Of a stretch of DNA of 64,000 nucleotides, positions 51,842 to 60,775 are shown in pieces. Location of the stretch: positions 1 to 64,000 of the forward strand of contig CANCDR010000015.1 of the NCBI GenBank assembly GCA_947374865.1, written 5' to 3'. Below the pieces are notes generated by a model that did no database searches, had not been told where the DNA came from, and was given only the letters and a program-made list of their open reading frames with translations. The DNA comes from Oxalobacteraceae bacterium. Its GTDB lineage: Bacteria > Pseudomonadota > Gammaproteobacteria > Burkholderiales > Burkholderiaceae_D. Made by a program: the position numbers and the translations under genes. How positions within the stretch are numbered: the first letter of the stretch is position 1; each line of letters begins with the position of its first letter.

Positions 51842-52996
51842 TTAATTGTCCAGCCGGGCAGTCAGCTGCGCGGCAATCTGCTCGCGCCAGAGATGTTCAC
51901 TGCCGAGCGCAACAGCCTGCTGGCGTGCGCGTCGATAATACAAATGGCAGTCGATTTCCCAGGTCGTTCCCATACCGCCGTGGACGTGAATATTTTCCTG
52001 CGCCGTCAGATTGAAGGCGCGGGTGGCCGCTACCCGGGCGCTGGCCGCAGCCAAAGGTAATTCAGGACAGCCGTTCGCCTGAACGACATCGTCAGCCAAG
52101 GCCCAGGCACCGTAATAGCAATGCACGCGGGCCAGCTGATTAGCTGTGTACAGGTCAGCCAGTTTGTGTTTGATCGCCTGATAAGAGCCGATCACGCGGC
52201 CAAAGGCTTTGCGTTCGCGCGCGTAGGCCACCGCCATATCGAGCGCTGTATCAGCGGCGCCTAGCTGCTCAAAGGCCAGCAGGACGGCGGCGCGATCACG
52301 CATGCGCTGGAGGATAGCTTTGGCTGCACTGCTGTCTTTTACATTGCGTAAAAGTGCTGCTGGCAAACCGTCAAAACGCAATTCGGCATACGGCTTAGAA
52401 GGGTCAAGCGTAGCTAAGCGACGTCGCTGCATGCCCGCGCCACAGTCGGCCACGACCCAGACCAGCTGCTCGGTTTTATCGCGCGCCAGAACCAACATAA
52501 ATTGCGCCGCCATGCCATCGGCGACCTGCGGTGCAATACCCTGCAGAGCCACACCATCAAAGCTTGGCAAACGGGCGACATCCCATTCGTCATCCATCGG
52601 TGCGACGACGGCGCCAATCACACCTTGGGCGATCGGTGGCAGCCAACGTTCCTGCTGCGCCTGATCTGCGCCAAGTAAGAGTATTTGTAGCGCGCCATAA
52701 AGGGTAGAACTGGCCGGCACCGGGCTGAGCTGACGGCCGATTTCTTCTGCCAGCAGACAGAGTTCCAGTGCGCCCAGCCCAATACCGCCACAGGATTCGG
52801 GCAGCATCAACGAAGTCGCGCCCAGACTTGCCAGACCATCCCACACCGGCGCAGCATGCGTGATGCCTTGCTCGACGCTGTGGTCAACGCTTTGGTCAAT
52901 TATCTTTCGCGCTTGCGTCAGCGGCGATTCTTTCTGCAGAAATTTGCGCAATTCGTCGCGCAACAGTTTCTGGTCGTCGGAGAAATCAAAGTTCAC
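51842..52996 (-). CDS. acyl-CoA dehydrogenase, divergent partner subunit
   Basis: 384 residues from a GTG start at 52996; no ATG or strong ribosome site is available before the conserved NFDFSDDQKLLRDELRKF helix. The C-terminal part reads IHVHGGMGTTWEIDCHLYYRRARQQ, without the GGTxEIQ motif, as in the subunits at 9693 and 17886. The N-terminal half is typical of the family. Pairs with the gene at 50561 in the same operon and follows the GMC gene by 16 bases. Confidence 0.85.
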   Translation of the reverse strand: MNFDFSDDQKLLRDELRKFLQKESPLTQARKIIDQSVDHSVEQGITHAAPVWDGLASLGATSLMLPESCGGIGLGALELCLLAEEIGRQLSPVPASSTLYGALQILLLGADQAQQERWLPPIAQGVIGAVVAPMDDEWDVARLPSFDGVALQGIAPQVADGMAAQFMLVLARDKTEQLVWVVADCGAGMQRRRLATLDPSKPYAELRFDGLPAALLRNVKDSSAAKAILQRMRDRAAVLLAFEQLGAADTALDMAVAYARERKAFGRVIGSYQAIKHKLADLYTANQLARVHCYYGAWALADDVVQANGCPELPLAAASARVAATRAFNLTAQENIHVHGGMGTTWEIDCHLYYRRARQQAVALGSEHLWREQIAAQLTARLDN

Positions 52997-53012
52997 GTGA
53001 AGGTCTTTCGCA

Positions 53013-54659
53013 TTAAAGAGGAAGCGGCGCTAAGGCCGGATTGCCGAGCACCAGATCAGCGCCCTTGTCACCAATGACGACCGAGGTCGCATTGGTGTTA
53101 CCGCAAATAACGTTCGGCATGACGGAGGCATCGATCACGCGCAGTCCGGCAATGCCGCGCACCTTGAGGTCGGCTGTCACGACCGCGAGCGGATCGTCGG
53201 CACGACCCATACGACAGGTGCCCACCGGATGATAGCCGGTGCTCAGATTGGTCGAAAGCCAGTCCAGCCATTCCTGATCGGTCTGCACTGCCGGACCGGG
53301 ACGAAATTCACTCTCGACCACGGCCGCCAGCGCTGGCTGTTTGGCCATGTCGCGCAAAAATCGCAGCGACCACAGCAGCGCGCGGCGATCACGTTCGTCG
53401 TGCAGATAATTCATGCGCAGCTCTGGATGGACGTTGATATCCGCTGCGCGCAGACGAATCGATCCGCGGGAAAATGGCCGCACCTGATACGCCGCTAAAG
53501 TCATGCCAGGGAAATCATCCGGCTTGGAAGGTTTTGTCTTGTCGGTCTGCGCTTCTGCATCGCCGGTCACGGGCAAACCGAAAACCTGAATATCGTTGTA
53601 AGGCAGGGCCGGATCACTTTGCAGATAGCCGCCAAACTCGGCCGGCGGACTCGTCATCGGCCCCTTACGCGTGAGCAGATAGCGCAGCACCGAACTGGCC
53701 AAACCCAGACCATGGAAATGGCGGTTCAAACTCGGCATGCCGGCTCGCAGGCGCCACGACATCGGCACGCAACAATGGTCTTGCAGATTCGCCCCCACGC
53801 CAGGCAAATCCGCTAACACTGGAATACCTTGTTCACGCAAATGCTCTGCCGGACCAAGCCCGGACAACATCATCAGCTGCGGCGAATGCAACGCACCGGC
53901 GCACAGCAGTACTTCGCTGCGGGCCGACGCCGCATGCAGGGAACCATCGGTGCGGCGATATTCCACGCCGGTGGCGCGCCCCTCTTTAATCACGAGTCGG
54001 GTGACCATGGCCTGCGTGATGAGGGTCAGATTTTTGCGTTGCATGGCCGGTTCAATCGCATTCACAGCGATCGAATCGCGCCGTCCGTTACGCACATTGA
54101 CCTGAAACAGACCGATGCCGCCTGCCTTGCCATCGTTGAAATCGTCCACATGCGTCAAGCCAGCTTGCACACCGGCGGCGATCATGGCGTGCGTGATCGG
54201 ATGTACGGACGGTAAATCCTGCACCGTCAATGGACCACCGGTGCCGTGATAGCGATTACGGATGCGCTGCTGATCTTCGGTGCGAACAAAATGCGGCAGC
54301 AGTTCTTCCCAGCTCCAGCCGGTGGCGCCGGCAGCGACCCAGTCGTCGTAATCATGTTTGTGGCCGCGGATGTAAATCATGCCGTTGATCGACGACGAAC
54401 CACCGATCACTTTACCCCTCGGCATAGGCAGTCTCCGACCGGCAGCCCAGGATTCAGGCTCGGTCATGTGACCCCATGAAAAGCGCTTATCGGTAGAGAG
54501 CGCGCCCCAGCCCGCCGGCATGCTCACCAGCAGATTTTTATGCGTACCGCCGCCTTCGAGCAGGAGCACGCTGTGCTGACCACTTTGCGTCAGACGCGCC
54601 GCCAGTAAGCCACCAGCGGAGCCGGAACCGACTACAATATAATCGAATGTCTGCTGCAT
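53013..54659 (-). CDS. GMC-family FAD alcohol dehydrogenase (choline-dehydrogenase-like)
   Basis: 548 residues. N-terminal FAD motif YIVVGSGSAGGLLAARL, GMC signature 1 PRGKVIGGSSSINGMIYIRGH, signature 2 GALHSPQLMMLSGLGP, and the C-terminal active site GYHPVGTCRMG with His plus NTNATSVVIGDKGADLV. The enzyme oxidises primary alcohols to aldehydes with FAD. In this operon a terminal side-chain alcohol (for example at C26/C27 of a sterol or bile alcohol) is a sensible substrate, with the aldehyde dehydrogenase at 35634 completing the step (inference). Cholesterol oxidase-like activity cannot be excluded. Confidence 0.88.
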   Translation of the reverse strand: MQQTFDYIVVGSGSAGGLLAARLTQSGQHSVLLLEGGGTHKNLLVSMPAGWGALSTDKRFSWGHMTEPESWAAGRRLPMPRGKVIGGSSSINGMIYIRGHKHDYDDWVAAGATGWSWEELLPHFVRTEDQQRIRNRYHGTGGPLTVQDLPSVHPITHAMIAAGVQAGLTHVDDFNDGKAGGIGLFQVNVRNGRRDSIAVNAIEPAMQRKNLTLITQAMVTRLVIKEGRATGVEYRRTDGSLHAASARSEVLLCAGALHSPQLMMLSGLGPAEHLREQGIPVLADLPGVGANLQDHCCVPMSWRLRAGMPSLNRHFHGLGLASSVLRYLLTRKGPMTSPPAEFGGYLQSDPALPYNDIQVFGLPVTGDAEAQTDKTKPSKPDDFPGMTLAAYQVRPFSRGSIRLRAADINVHPELRMNYLHDERDRRALLWSLRFLRDMAKQPALAAVVESEFRPGPAVQTDQEWLDWLSTNLSTGYHPVGTCRMGRADDPLAVVTADLKVRGIAGLRVIDASVMPNVICGNTNATSVVIGDKGADLVLGNPALAPLPL

Positions 54660-54680
54660 GAATGCGGCCCTTTTTGCTAT

Positions 54681-56846
54681 TTAAGCGCGTGCGGTGGCAC
54701 CATAAAATGTTTGCCCCTTTGTGGCCATCGTGCGCAGTAAGGCAGGCGGTCGCAGCTGCTCACCGAACAGATTCGCCAGACGGTCGGCTTCGAGAACAAA
54801 GGCGGGCAGACCAATGCCGTCCATGTAGCAGAACGGCCCGCCCGTATAAGCTGGAAATCCAACGCCCAAGATCGCGCCCAAGTCACCATCGGCGGGCGCT
54901 AACAACACGCCCTCTTCCATGGCGCGCGCAGCTTCAATCGCCTGCACATACAGGATGCGCTGTTTCAGATCATGCGCTGCGGGTTGGACTTCACGTAAGG
55001 GGTAAAGATCGGACAAGCCAGGCCAGAATTTTTTGCCGCTGGCGTCGTAGTCATAAAAACCCTTGCCGATTTTTTTACCCATGCGGCCATGATCATAAAG
55101 CGTCTGCATGACGGCGACCGAACGGCCGGGCTTGTAATCATCCGGAAATTCTTTGGCCTGCGCCTGACCTGCGTGAATCGCCAGATCGATCGATAACTCA
55201 TCCATGATTGCCATCGGGCCCACCGGCATACCGGCAAAACGCGCACTGTTTTCAATCAAGGCCGGACGAATCCCTTCGGCCAGCATGCCCACTGCATCGT
55301 CGATGAAAGCGCCGATAAAGCGACTGGTGAAAAAGCCGCGCGCATCGTTGACGACGATCGGCGTTTTTTTCATCTGCGCGACAAAGTCGAGCGCCTGCGC
55401 TAAGGTCGCGTCACTGGTCTTGTGGCCGCGAATGACTTCCACCAGCGGCATTTTGTCGGCCGGTGAAAAGAAATGCAGGCCGATGAAACGCTCTGGCCGA
55501 CTGCTGGCCTGGGCTAGTAAGGAGATTGGCAGAGCCGAGGTATTGGTCGCCAACACACAGTCATCCGACAAGACGGCGTTGAGCTGACGCGCAACCTCGG
55601 CCTTGATGGCGCGGTCTTCGAAAACCGCTTCGACCACGATGCTGGCGTCCGAAAGTAATGTGTAGTCGGTGCTGGGAATGATGCGCGCCAGGATGGCGTC
55701 GACTTTATCCTGCTGCATGCGTCCGCGCTGCAGCAGTTTGGTCAGTGCGGCGACGGCGGAGTCTTTGCCGCGTTGGGCAGCGGCCTGATCGCGGTCGATC
55801 AAGATGACGGTCATGCCGCGCTGCGCAGCCGTGAGTGCAATGCCGGCGCCCATCATTCCGGCGCCAATCATGCCCAGTTTAGTGCAGGTGAATGGCGCAA
55901 AACCGGTCGGACGATGCAGGCCTTTTTCGGCTTTCGATTTATTGATGAACAGCGTGCGAATCATGCTACGCGAAACCGGACTCAAGCTCGAGGCGGCCAG
56001 CAGATATTTAGTTTCAATCCGCAGACCTTTATCGATCGGCAGCAAACTGCCTTCATAAACACAGCTCTGAATCGATAAGGGTGCCGGCATATTGCCGTTG
56101 GTGTTCGCCAGCAGCATGGTGTTACCGACCACAAAGCCAGGCGCAACGCGCGCATCGGTCGGACCGCCACCGGGGATGGTGAAACCTTTTTTATCCCAGG
56201 GCTGGATCGCCTTGGACGCATCGGCCGTCATTAACCAGTCTTTAGCGACTTGCATGAGTTGATCCGGCGCGGCCAGTACATTGACCAGACCTGCAGCCAG
56301 CGCTTTTTCGGGCGTGGCGCTTTTTCCTTCTAACAGCCAAGGCAGCGACGGCAGGATGCCCAACATGCGCGGCAGTCTTTGTGTGCCGCCCGCGCCGGGT
56401 AACAGGCCGACTTGTACTTCCGGCAGGCCGACGACCACGCCGGGCGCATCGGCCATGATGCGGTAGTGACAGGCCAGACACAGTTCAAATCCGCCGCCCA
56501 TGGCGATGCCATTGATGGCTGCCACGATCGGTTTGCCGCATACTTCAAGCCGTCGAAATGTCTGCGACAGCGTCGCAAATTTATCAAACAAGACTTGCAC
56601 GCTGTCCTCGGCCATGCTGTCGAGATTAGCTTCCATGCTGACCAGATCAGCGCCGGCGACGAAGGCGCTTTTGCCCGAAGTGATGATCGCGCCCCGCACG
56701 GCCGGGTCCTGCACCAGGCGGTCAATGCCGGACTGCAGGCTGTCGATAAATGCCTGGTCGATCACGTTCATCGACTTGCCCGGATAATCAATCGTCAGGA
56801 TGGCGATGCCGTCCGAATCGACTGCATAACGAATGACATCTGTCAT
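54681..56846 (-). CDS. FadB-type multifunctional enoyl-CoA hydratase / 3-hydroxyacyl-CoA dehydrogenase
   Basis: 721 residues from ATG 56846 (AAGGA upstream); an ATG at 56873 overlapping the thiolase stop by ATGA is an equally possible start. The N-terminal crotonase domain has FVAGADL, INGIAMGGGFELCLACHYR and LPEVQVGLLPGAGGTQRLPR. The NAD-binding domain starts with GMIGAGMMGAGIA, followed by the HFFSPADKMPLVEV segment with the catalytic His and the GFFTSRFIGAF helix. It hydrates enoyl-CoA and oxidises the 3-hydroxyacyl-CoA. Together with the thiolase upstream it completes a beta-oxidation cycle. Confidence 0.9.
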   Translation of the reverse strand: MTDVIRYAVDSDGIAILTIDYPGKSMNVIDQAFIDSLQSGIDRLVQDPAVRGAIITSGKSAFVAGADLVSMEANLDSMAEDSVQVLFDKFATLSQTFRRLEVCGKPIVAAINGIAMGGGFELCLACHYRIMADAPGVVVGLPEVQVGLLPGAGGTQRLPRMLGILPSLPWLLEGKSATPEKALAAGLVNVLAAPDQLMQVAKDWLMTADASKAIQPWDKKGFTIPGGGPTDARVAPGFVVGNTMLLANTNGNMPAPLSIQSCVYEGSLLPIDKGLRIETKYLLAASSLSPVSRSMIRTLFINKSKAEKGLHRPTGFAPFTCTKLGMIGAGMMGAGIALTAAQRGMTVILIDRDQAAAQRGKDSAVAALTKLLQRGRMQQDKVDAILARIIPSTDYTLLSDASIVVEAVFEDRAIKAEVARQLNAVLSDDCVLATNTSALPISLLAQASSRPERFIGLHFFSPADKMPLVEVIRGHKTSDATLAQALDFVAQMKKTPIVVNDARGFFTSRFIGAFIDDAVGMLAEGIRPALIENSARFAGMPVGPMAIMDELSIDLAIHAGQAQAKEFPDDYKPGRSVAVMQTLYDHGRMGKKIGKGFYDYDASGKKFWPGLSDLYPLREVQPAAHDLKQRILYVQAIEAARAMEEGVLLAPADGDLGAILGVGFPAYTGGPFCYMDGIGLPAFVLEADRLANLFGEQLRPPALLRTMATKGQTFYGATARA

Positions 56847-56869
56847 GGTATTTTGTTCCTTCGCTAAAT

Positions 56870-58078
56870 TCATTCAACGCGCTCGATAATCATCGCCGAC
56901 CCCATACCGGCCGCCACACACAGGCTCACCAGCGCGCAGCTCTTGCCGCTGCGTTCGAGTTCATCGAGCGCCGTACCCAGGATCATGGCGCCCGATGCGC
57001 CTAGCGGATGGCCCATGGCGATCGCGCCGCCGTTCACGTTGATTTTGTCATGCGGGATGTTGAAGGCATCCATGAAACACAACACTACCGATGAGAAGGC
57101 TTCGTTGAGCTCCCACAGATCGATATCACTGGCCGTCATCCCGGCGCGCTGCAGTGCGCGGCGCGCTGCAGCGCTCGGACCGTCGAGCATCACCGTCGGT
57201 TCGGAACCAATGGTGGCGAAGGCACGAATCCGTGCGCGTGGTTTCAGGTTCAGCCGTTTGCCAGCATCCGCATTACCGACCAAGACTGCGGCGGCGCCAT
57301 CGACGATGCCGGAGCTATTGCCCGCATGGTGCGTGTGGTCGATTTTTTCCAACTGCGGATAGCGCTGTAAGGCGACTGCATCGTAGCCGTATTTCTGGCC
57401 CATCTCGGCAAAGGCCGGTTTGAGCGCTGCCAGCGTGGCGATGCTGGTTTCAGGACGAATGGTTTCGTCGCGTTCGAGCAGGGTCAGACCAATGAAATCG
57501 GTCACCGGCACGATCGAACGGGCAAAGCGATTTTCGGCCCATGACTGCGCAGCGCGCCGATGGCTTTCTGCCGCATAGGCGTCCAGATCAGTACGGCTAT
57601 AACCATGCAGACTGGCCAACAGATCAGCCGATACACCCTGCATGATGAACGACGTTTTGGCCGACATCTGCGGGTCCTGCGCCCAAGCGCCGCCGGCAGT
57701 GCCCATGGCTACCCGCGACATCATTTCAATCCCGCCGCCAATCGTCAGATCGGCCTGACCAGCCATCACCTTGGCCGCCGCAAAACCGACCGCCTCCAGG
57801 CCGGAGCCGCAGGCACGCTCGATCTGAATACCCGGCACGCTTTGATCGTAGTCGGCATTGAGTACGGCCATGCGGGCGATATTACCGCCCTGTTCACCGA
57901 CTGGACTCACGCAGCCCATGATGACATCGTGTACTTCGCGCGTATCGAGCGCATTGCGATCGCGCAGCGCCACCAGCGGTGCCCGCGCTAACCAGACCGG
58001 TGTGACTTCATGCAGGCTGCCATCCGCGCGACCCTTGCCGCGGGGTGTGCGCACATGATCATAAATAAACGACTCCAT
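56870..58078 (-). CDS. acetyl-CoA acyltransferase (thiolase, FadA-type)
   Basis: 402 residues. Nucleophile Cys90 in IERACGSGLEA, the GHP motif in NVNGGAIAMGHPLGASGA, and the second Cys in SLCVAAGMGSA, so a catalytically complete degradative thiolase. It is the first gene of the minus-strand operon running down to 49150, followed directly by the FadB-type gene. Cleaves 3-ketoacyl-CoA to acetyl- or propionyl-CoA. FadA5-like action on the steroid side chain is possible. Confidence 0.9.
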   Translation of the reverse strand: MESFIYDHVRTPRGKGRADGSLHEVTPVWLARAPLVALRDRNALDTREVHDVIMGCVSPVGEQGGNIARMAVLNADYDQSVPGIQIERACGSGLEAVGFAAAKVMAGQADLTIGGGIEMMSRVAMGTAGGAWAQDPQMSAKTSFIMQGVSADLLASLHGYSRTDLDAYAAESHRRAAQSWAENRFARSIVPVTDFIGLTLLERDETIRPETSIATLAALKPAFAEMGQKYGYDAVALQRYPQLEKIDHTHHAGNSSGIVDGAAAVLVGNADAGKRLNLKPRARIRAFATIGSEPTVMLDGPSAAARRALQRAGMTASDIDLWELNEAFSSVVLCFMDAFNIPHDKINVNGGAIAMGHPLGASGAMILGTALDELERSGKSCALVSLCVAAGMGSAMIIERVE

Positions 58079-58170
58079 AGTGACCTTTTCAATAAGTGAT
58101 TCGGGCGGTCATTCCTCCGCCAACAGCGCATTTTTATTCTCACTGATGTTAGCCGCGCAGGCAGTGGTGG

Positions 58171-58196
58171 GCATACTATGAATGGACTATGCAAAA
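58171..58196. promoter_or_regulatory. possible LuxR-type site upstream of the racemase
   Basis: GCATACTATGAATGGACTATGC has GCATA / TATGC ends and is followed by AAAA. The stretch ACTATGCAAAA differs at one base from ACTACGCAAAA of the palindrome at 60662, so the same regulator may bind both. It lies in the 193-base divergent region between the thiolase and the racemase. Confidence 0.35.
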
Positions 58197-58271
58197 AGTG
58201 CTGGCTTGCTGCAGTCTGTGGAATAATCAATTCATCAAGCGTCAGCTCAGCGCGATCAGGAACACGAACCC

Positions 58272-59414
58272 ATGAAATCTTCAACCCAGTCCCTCACCGG
58301 TTTACGCATCATTGAATTTTCCGGCATCGGCCCCGGTCCACTGGCCGGCATGATGTTGGCCGATATGGGCGCCGACGTGATCGTGATCGACCGGGCGGCC
58401 GATGTCCATCCGCGCAATGTCACGATGGCCTGCCAGCGCGGTAAGCGTTCGCTGGCAGTGAATCTGAAAAGTGCCGAGGGCATCGCGCTGGCATGGCAGC
58501 TGATCGAATCGGCCGATGCCCTGATTGAAGGCTTTCGTCCCGGCGTGATGGAGCGACTGGGCTTTGGTCCAGAGGCGGTGGCCGCGCGCAATCCGCGTCT
58601 GGTGTATGGCCGCATCACCGGCTGGGGCCAGACTGGTCCGCTGGCGCAGGCTGCTGGACATGACATCAATTATGTCGCCCTCACCGGCGCGCTCAATACT
58701 TCACGCCGCGGCAAAGAGCTGCCGGTACTGCCTGCCACCCTGGTCGGTGACATGGGCGGTGGCGCGATGTTTCTTTTGTTTGGCATGATGTGCGCTCTGC
58801 ACGAAGCCCGCAGTTCCGGACAAGGTCAGGTAGTGGATGCGGCGATTATCGACGGCGTGGCGACCATGGGCGCCCTGGTGCAGCAGATGCGCGCCATTCA
58901 ATACTGGTCGGACGATCCGGCGCATAATTTTTTCCTCAATACTTCGCCTTTTTACGACAGCTTTGTCTGCGCGGATGGCAAGCTCATCACGCTGGGCGCG
59001 ATCGAACCGCAGTTTTATGCCGAGCTGCTGCAGCGACTGGGTTTAACGGATGTCGATCCGCGACGCCAATATGACACGGCCGAATGGCCGCTGCTCAAGC
59101 AGCGCATTGCTGCCTGCATCGCCGCTAAAACACGCGACCAATGGTGCGCGCTATTAGAAGGAAGCGACGTCTGCTTTGCACCGGTACTCGATTTTGATGA
59201 AGCCGCGGCGCATCCGCATAACGCTGAGCGCGGCATGTTTGTCGAAGTCGATGGCAAATCGCAGCCGGCCCCGGCACCGCGACTCTCGCGCACACCGGCC
59301 AGAGCGCCGAACGCCGGCGCCTGCATTGGCCAGCATACTGATGACGTCCTGCGTGAACTGGGACATTCAGCGGATGATATTGCGCGTTTGCGGGAACAGA
59401 AATCGGTGGGGTAA
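58272..59414 (+). CDS. CaiB/BaiF family, alpha-methylacyl-CoA racemase-like
   Basis: 380 residues, the length of alpha-methylacyl-CoA racemases (AMACR/MCR). GLRIIEFSGIGPGPLAGMMLADMGADVI is the N-terminal hallmark; the proton-shuttle residues appear as AAGHDINYVAL (His130) and LVGDMGGGAM (Asp160). AMACR inverts the methyl-branched carbon (C25 of sterol side chains) so that a 2S-specific dehydrogenase can act, which fits a branched side-chain substrate such as cholesterol or C27 bile acids. It is divergent from the thiolase operon. CoA transfer is an alternative within the family. Confidence 0.85.
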   Translation: MKSSTQSLTGLRIIEFSGIGPGPLAGMMLADMGADVIVIDRAADVHPRNVTMACQRGKRSLAVNLKSAEGIALAWQLIESADALIEGFRPGVMERLGFGPEAVAARNPRLVYGRITGWGQTGPLAQAAGHDINYVALTGALNTSRRGKELPVLPATLVGDMGGGAMFLLFGMMCALHEARSSGQGQVVDAAIIDGVATMGALVQQMRAIQYWSDDPAHNFFLNTSPFYDSFVCADGKLITLGAIEPQFYAELLQRLGLTDVDPRRQYDTAEWPLLKQRIAACIAAKTRDQWCALLEGSDVCFAPVLDFDEAAAHPHNAERGMFVEVDGKSQPAPAPRLSRTPARAPNAGACIGQHTDDVLRELGHSADDIARLREQKSVG

Positions 59415-59431
59415 ACCAGGGTCAAGCGTGC

Positions 59432-60598
59432 TTAATCGCCAGAGCCCAGCATCACCACGCTATTGAGGAAAATACGCACCAGTTCCGGCTGCCGACGCAC
59501 GCCGGTTTTGGAATAAATTGAGCGCAGATGCGCGCGGGCCGTATTACGGCGAATGTCGAGCTTTTCGGAGGCTTCATCGAGCGACAGACCATTTGCCAGA
59601 TGAATCACCAGCGCAGTTTCGGCCGGGGTAAGCTGAAACATCTTCTGCGCCAAGCCGGCGATCGGATCTGCCTTGGCTTCGCAGTCACGCACAAATACCG
59701 CGACGCTCGGACGGCGTTTGCCTTCGGTCCATTGATCCGGTGCGATGGCCTTGATCACCACCCCAAAATTCACCTTACCCGAAGGCCGGCTGACGGAAAT
59801 GGCCTCGATCAGGGACACCTTGCTGCCTTCTTGCGACGTCAGCATCTGCCGCACCAGCCGGTTTAATTTACGGTTATCTTCGCCATACGCGGCTTCGAGC
59901 CGATCACCGACCAGACGCAGACCATCGTTCATCTGCAAAATGCCCTTGCCCATGGAATTGATTTCCTGGACCGCGCCGTTTTCATCGATCAGGATCACGC
60001 CCACCATCATTTGCGCCATGGCGGTGCTGTAGAGCGAACTGATTTGCCGGTCGCGATACACCACCTCATGCAGATCCAGTGCGCGACGCAGATGGGGCAA
60101 TAAACGTTCAGCGAGCGTGCGGTCGGAAGCTGAAAAAGGCTGGGTATTTTCCGGACGCGTCAGACGGAAGCCGTAAATGCTGCCGCTTTTTGTTTTGATA
60201 TCGCAGGCCATCACATGAAAGACGCCATGCGGTGCGCACCAGTCGCGATAATAAGCGCTGTCGCGCCAGTCAGATTCGGAAAGGATTTCGCCCAGGGTGA
60301 CGAGCTTATCGGTCGGCAGATTTTGAAACGGGCTGGTAAAAATCAGCGCGTTATTGTCAGACAGCGGGACGCCACCGCCGGCAGAGACGATCAAACCTAC
60401 ATCCACAGCAGAGCCGCGACGCACGATCAGCGATGCAAAATTAGCATCGAATTCACCGCGAATCTCTTCCATGCAGCGCGCCCACTGGCTACTATCGATC
60501 GCCGCTTCATAAATCTGCCCCAGCACCTGGCCGAAGCGATCAAAGTTGGTGAGCATCGTTGCAGCAGTCGTGCGGACATCAACTTCGTGTGTCTTCAT
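59432..60598 (-). CDS. LuxR-family transcription regulator
   Basis: 388 residues. The C-terminal LuxR helix-turn-helix covers about 320-380: LTPAETALVIHLANGLSLDEASEKLDIRRNTARAHLRSIYSKTGVRRQ. The N-terminal 300 residues have a PAS/GAF-like sensor look (VGVILIDENGAVQEINSMGKGIL). Length and layout recall TeiR, the LuxR-type activator of testosterone degradation in Comamonas testosteroni, but identity is not claimed. It is the only regulator in the window, convergent with the racemase (17 bases) and with its own promoter, which holds the palindrome at 60662; self-control is likely. Confidence 0.85.
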   Translation of the reverse strand: MKTHEVDVRTTAATMLTNFDRFGQVLGQIYEAAIDSSQWARCMEEIRGEFDANFASLIVRRGSAVDVGLIVSAGGGVPLSDNNALIFTSPFQNLPTDKLVTLGEILSESDWRDSAYYRDWCAPHGVFHVMACDIKTKSGSIYGFRLTRPENTQPFSASDRTLAERLLPHLRRALDLHEVVYRDRQISSLYSTAMAQMMVGVILIDENGAVQEINSMGKGILQMNDGLRLVGDRLEAAYGEDNRKLNRLVRQMLTSQEGSKVSLIEAISVSRPSGKVNFGVVIKAIAPDQWTEGKRRPSVAVFVRDCEAKADPIAGLAQKMFQLTPAETALVIHLANGLSLDEASEKLDIRRNTARAHLRSIYSKTGVRRQPELVRIFLNSVVMLGSGD

Positions 60599-60661
60599 CG
60601 TTATCGTATCGCTATGAGTCGTTCAACAGCGTTGTCTCCATTGCGCATTCATTATAGTGCT

Positions 60662-60679
60662 ACTACGCAAAAGCGTAGT
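60662..60679. promoter_or_regulatory. 18 bp palindrome upstream of the LuxR gene
   Basis: ACTACGC-AAAA-GCGTAGT, perfect 7 bp arms with a 4-base centre, 64 bases before the regulator's ATG. A perfect palindrome of this length is typical for a dimeric LuxR-type or TetR-type site. Confidence 0.65.
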
Positions 60680-60775
60680 CATCAAATGTGCAAAGGACGT
60701 GCAAATAAGCAGAACCGAATATGATCAATTTAATAATCTGTTTTCTGCCGTCGAACGACATCCCCGAAAACTGGA

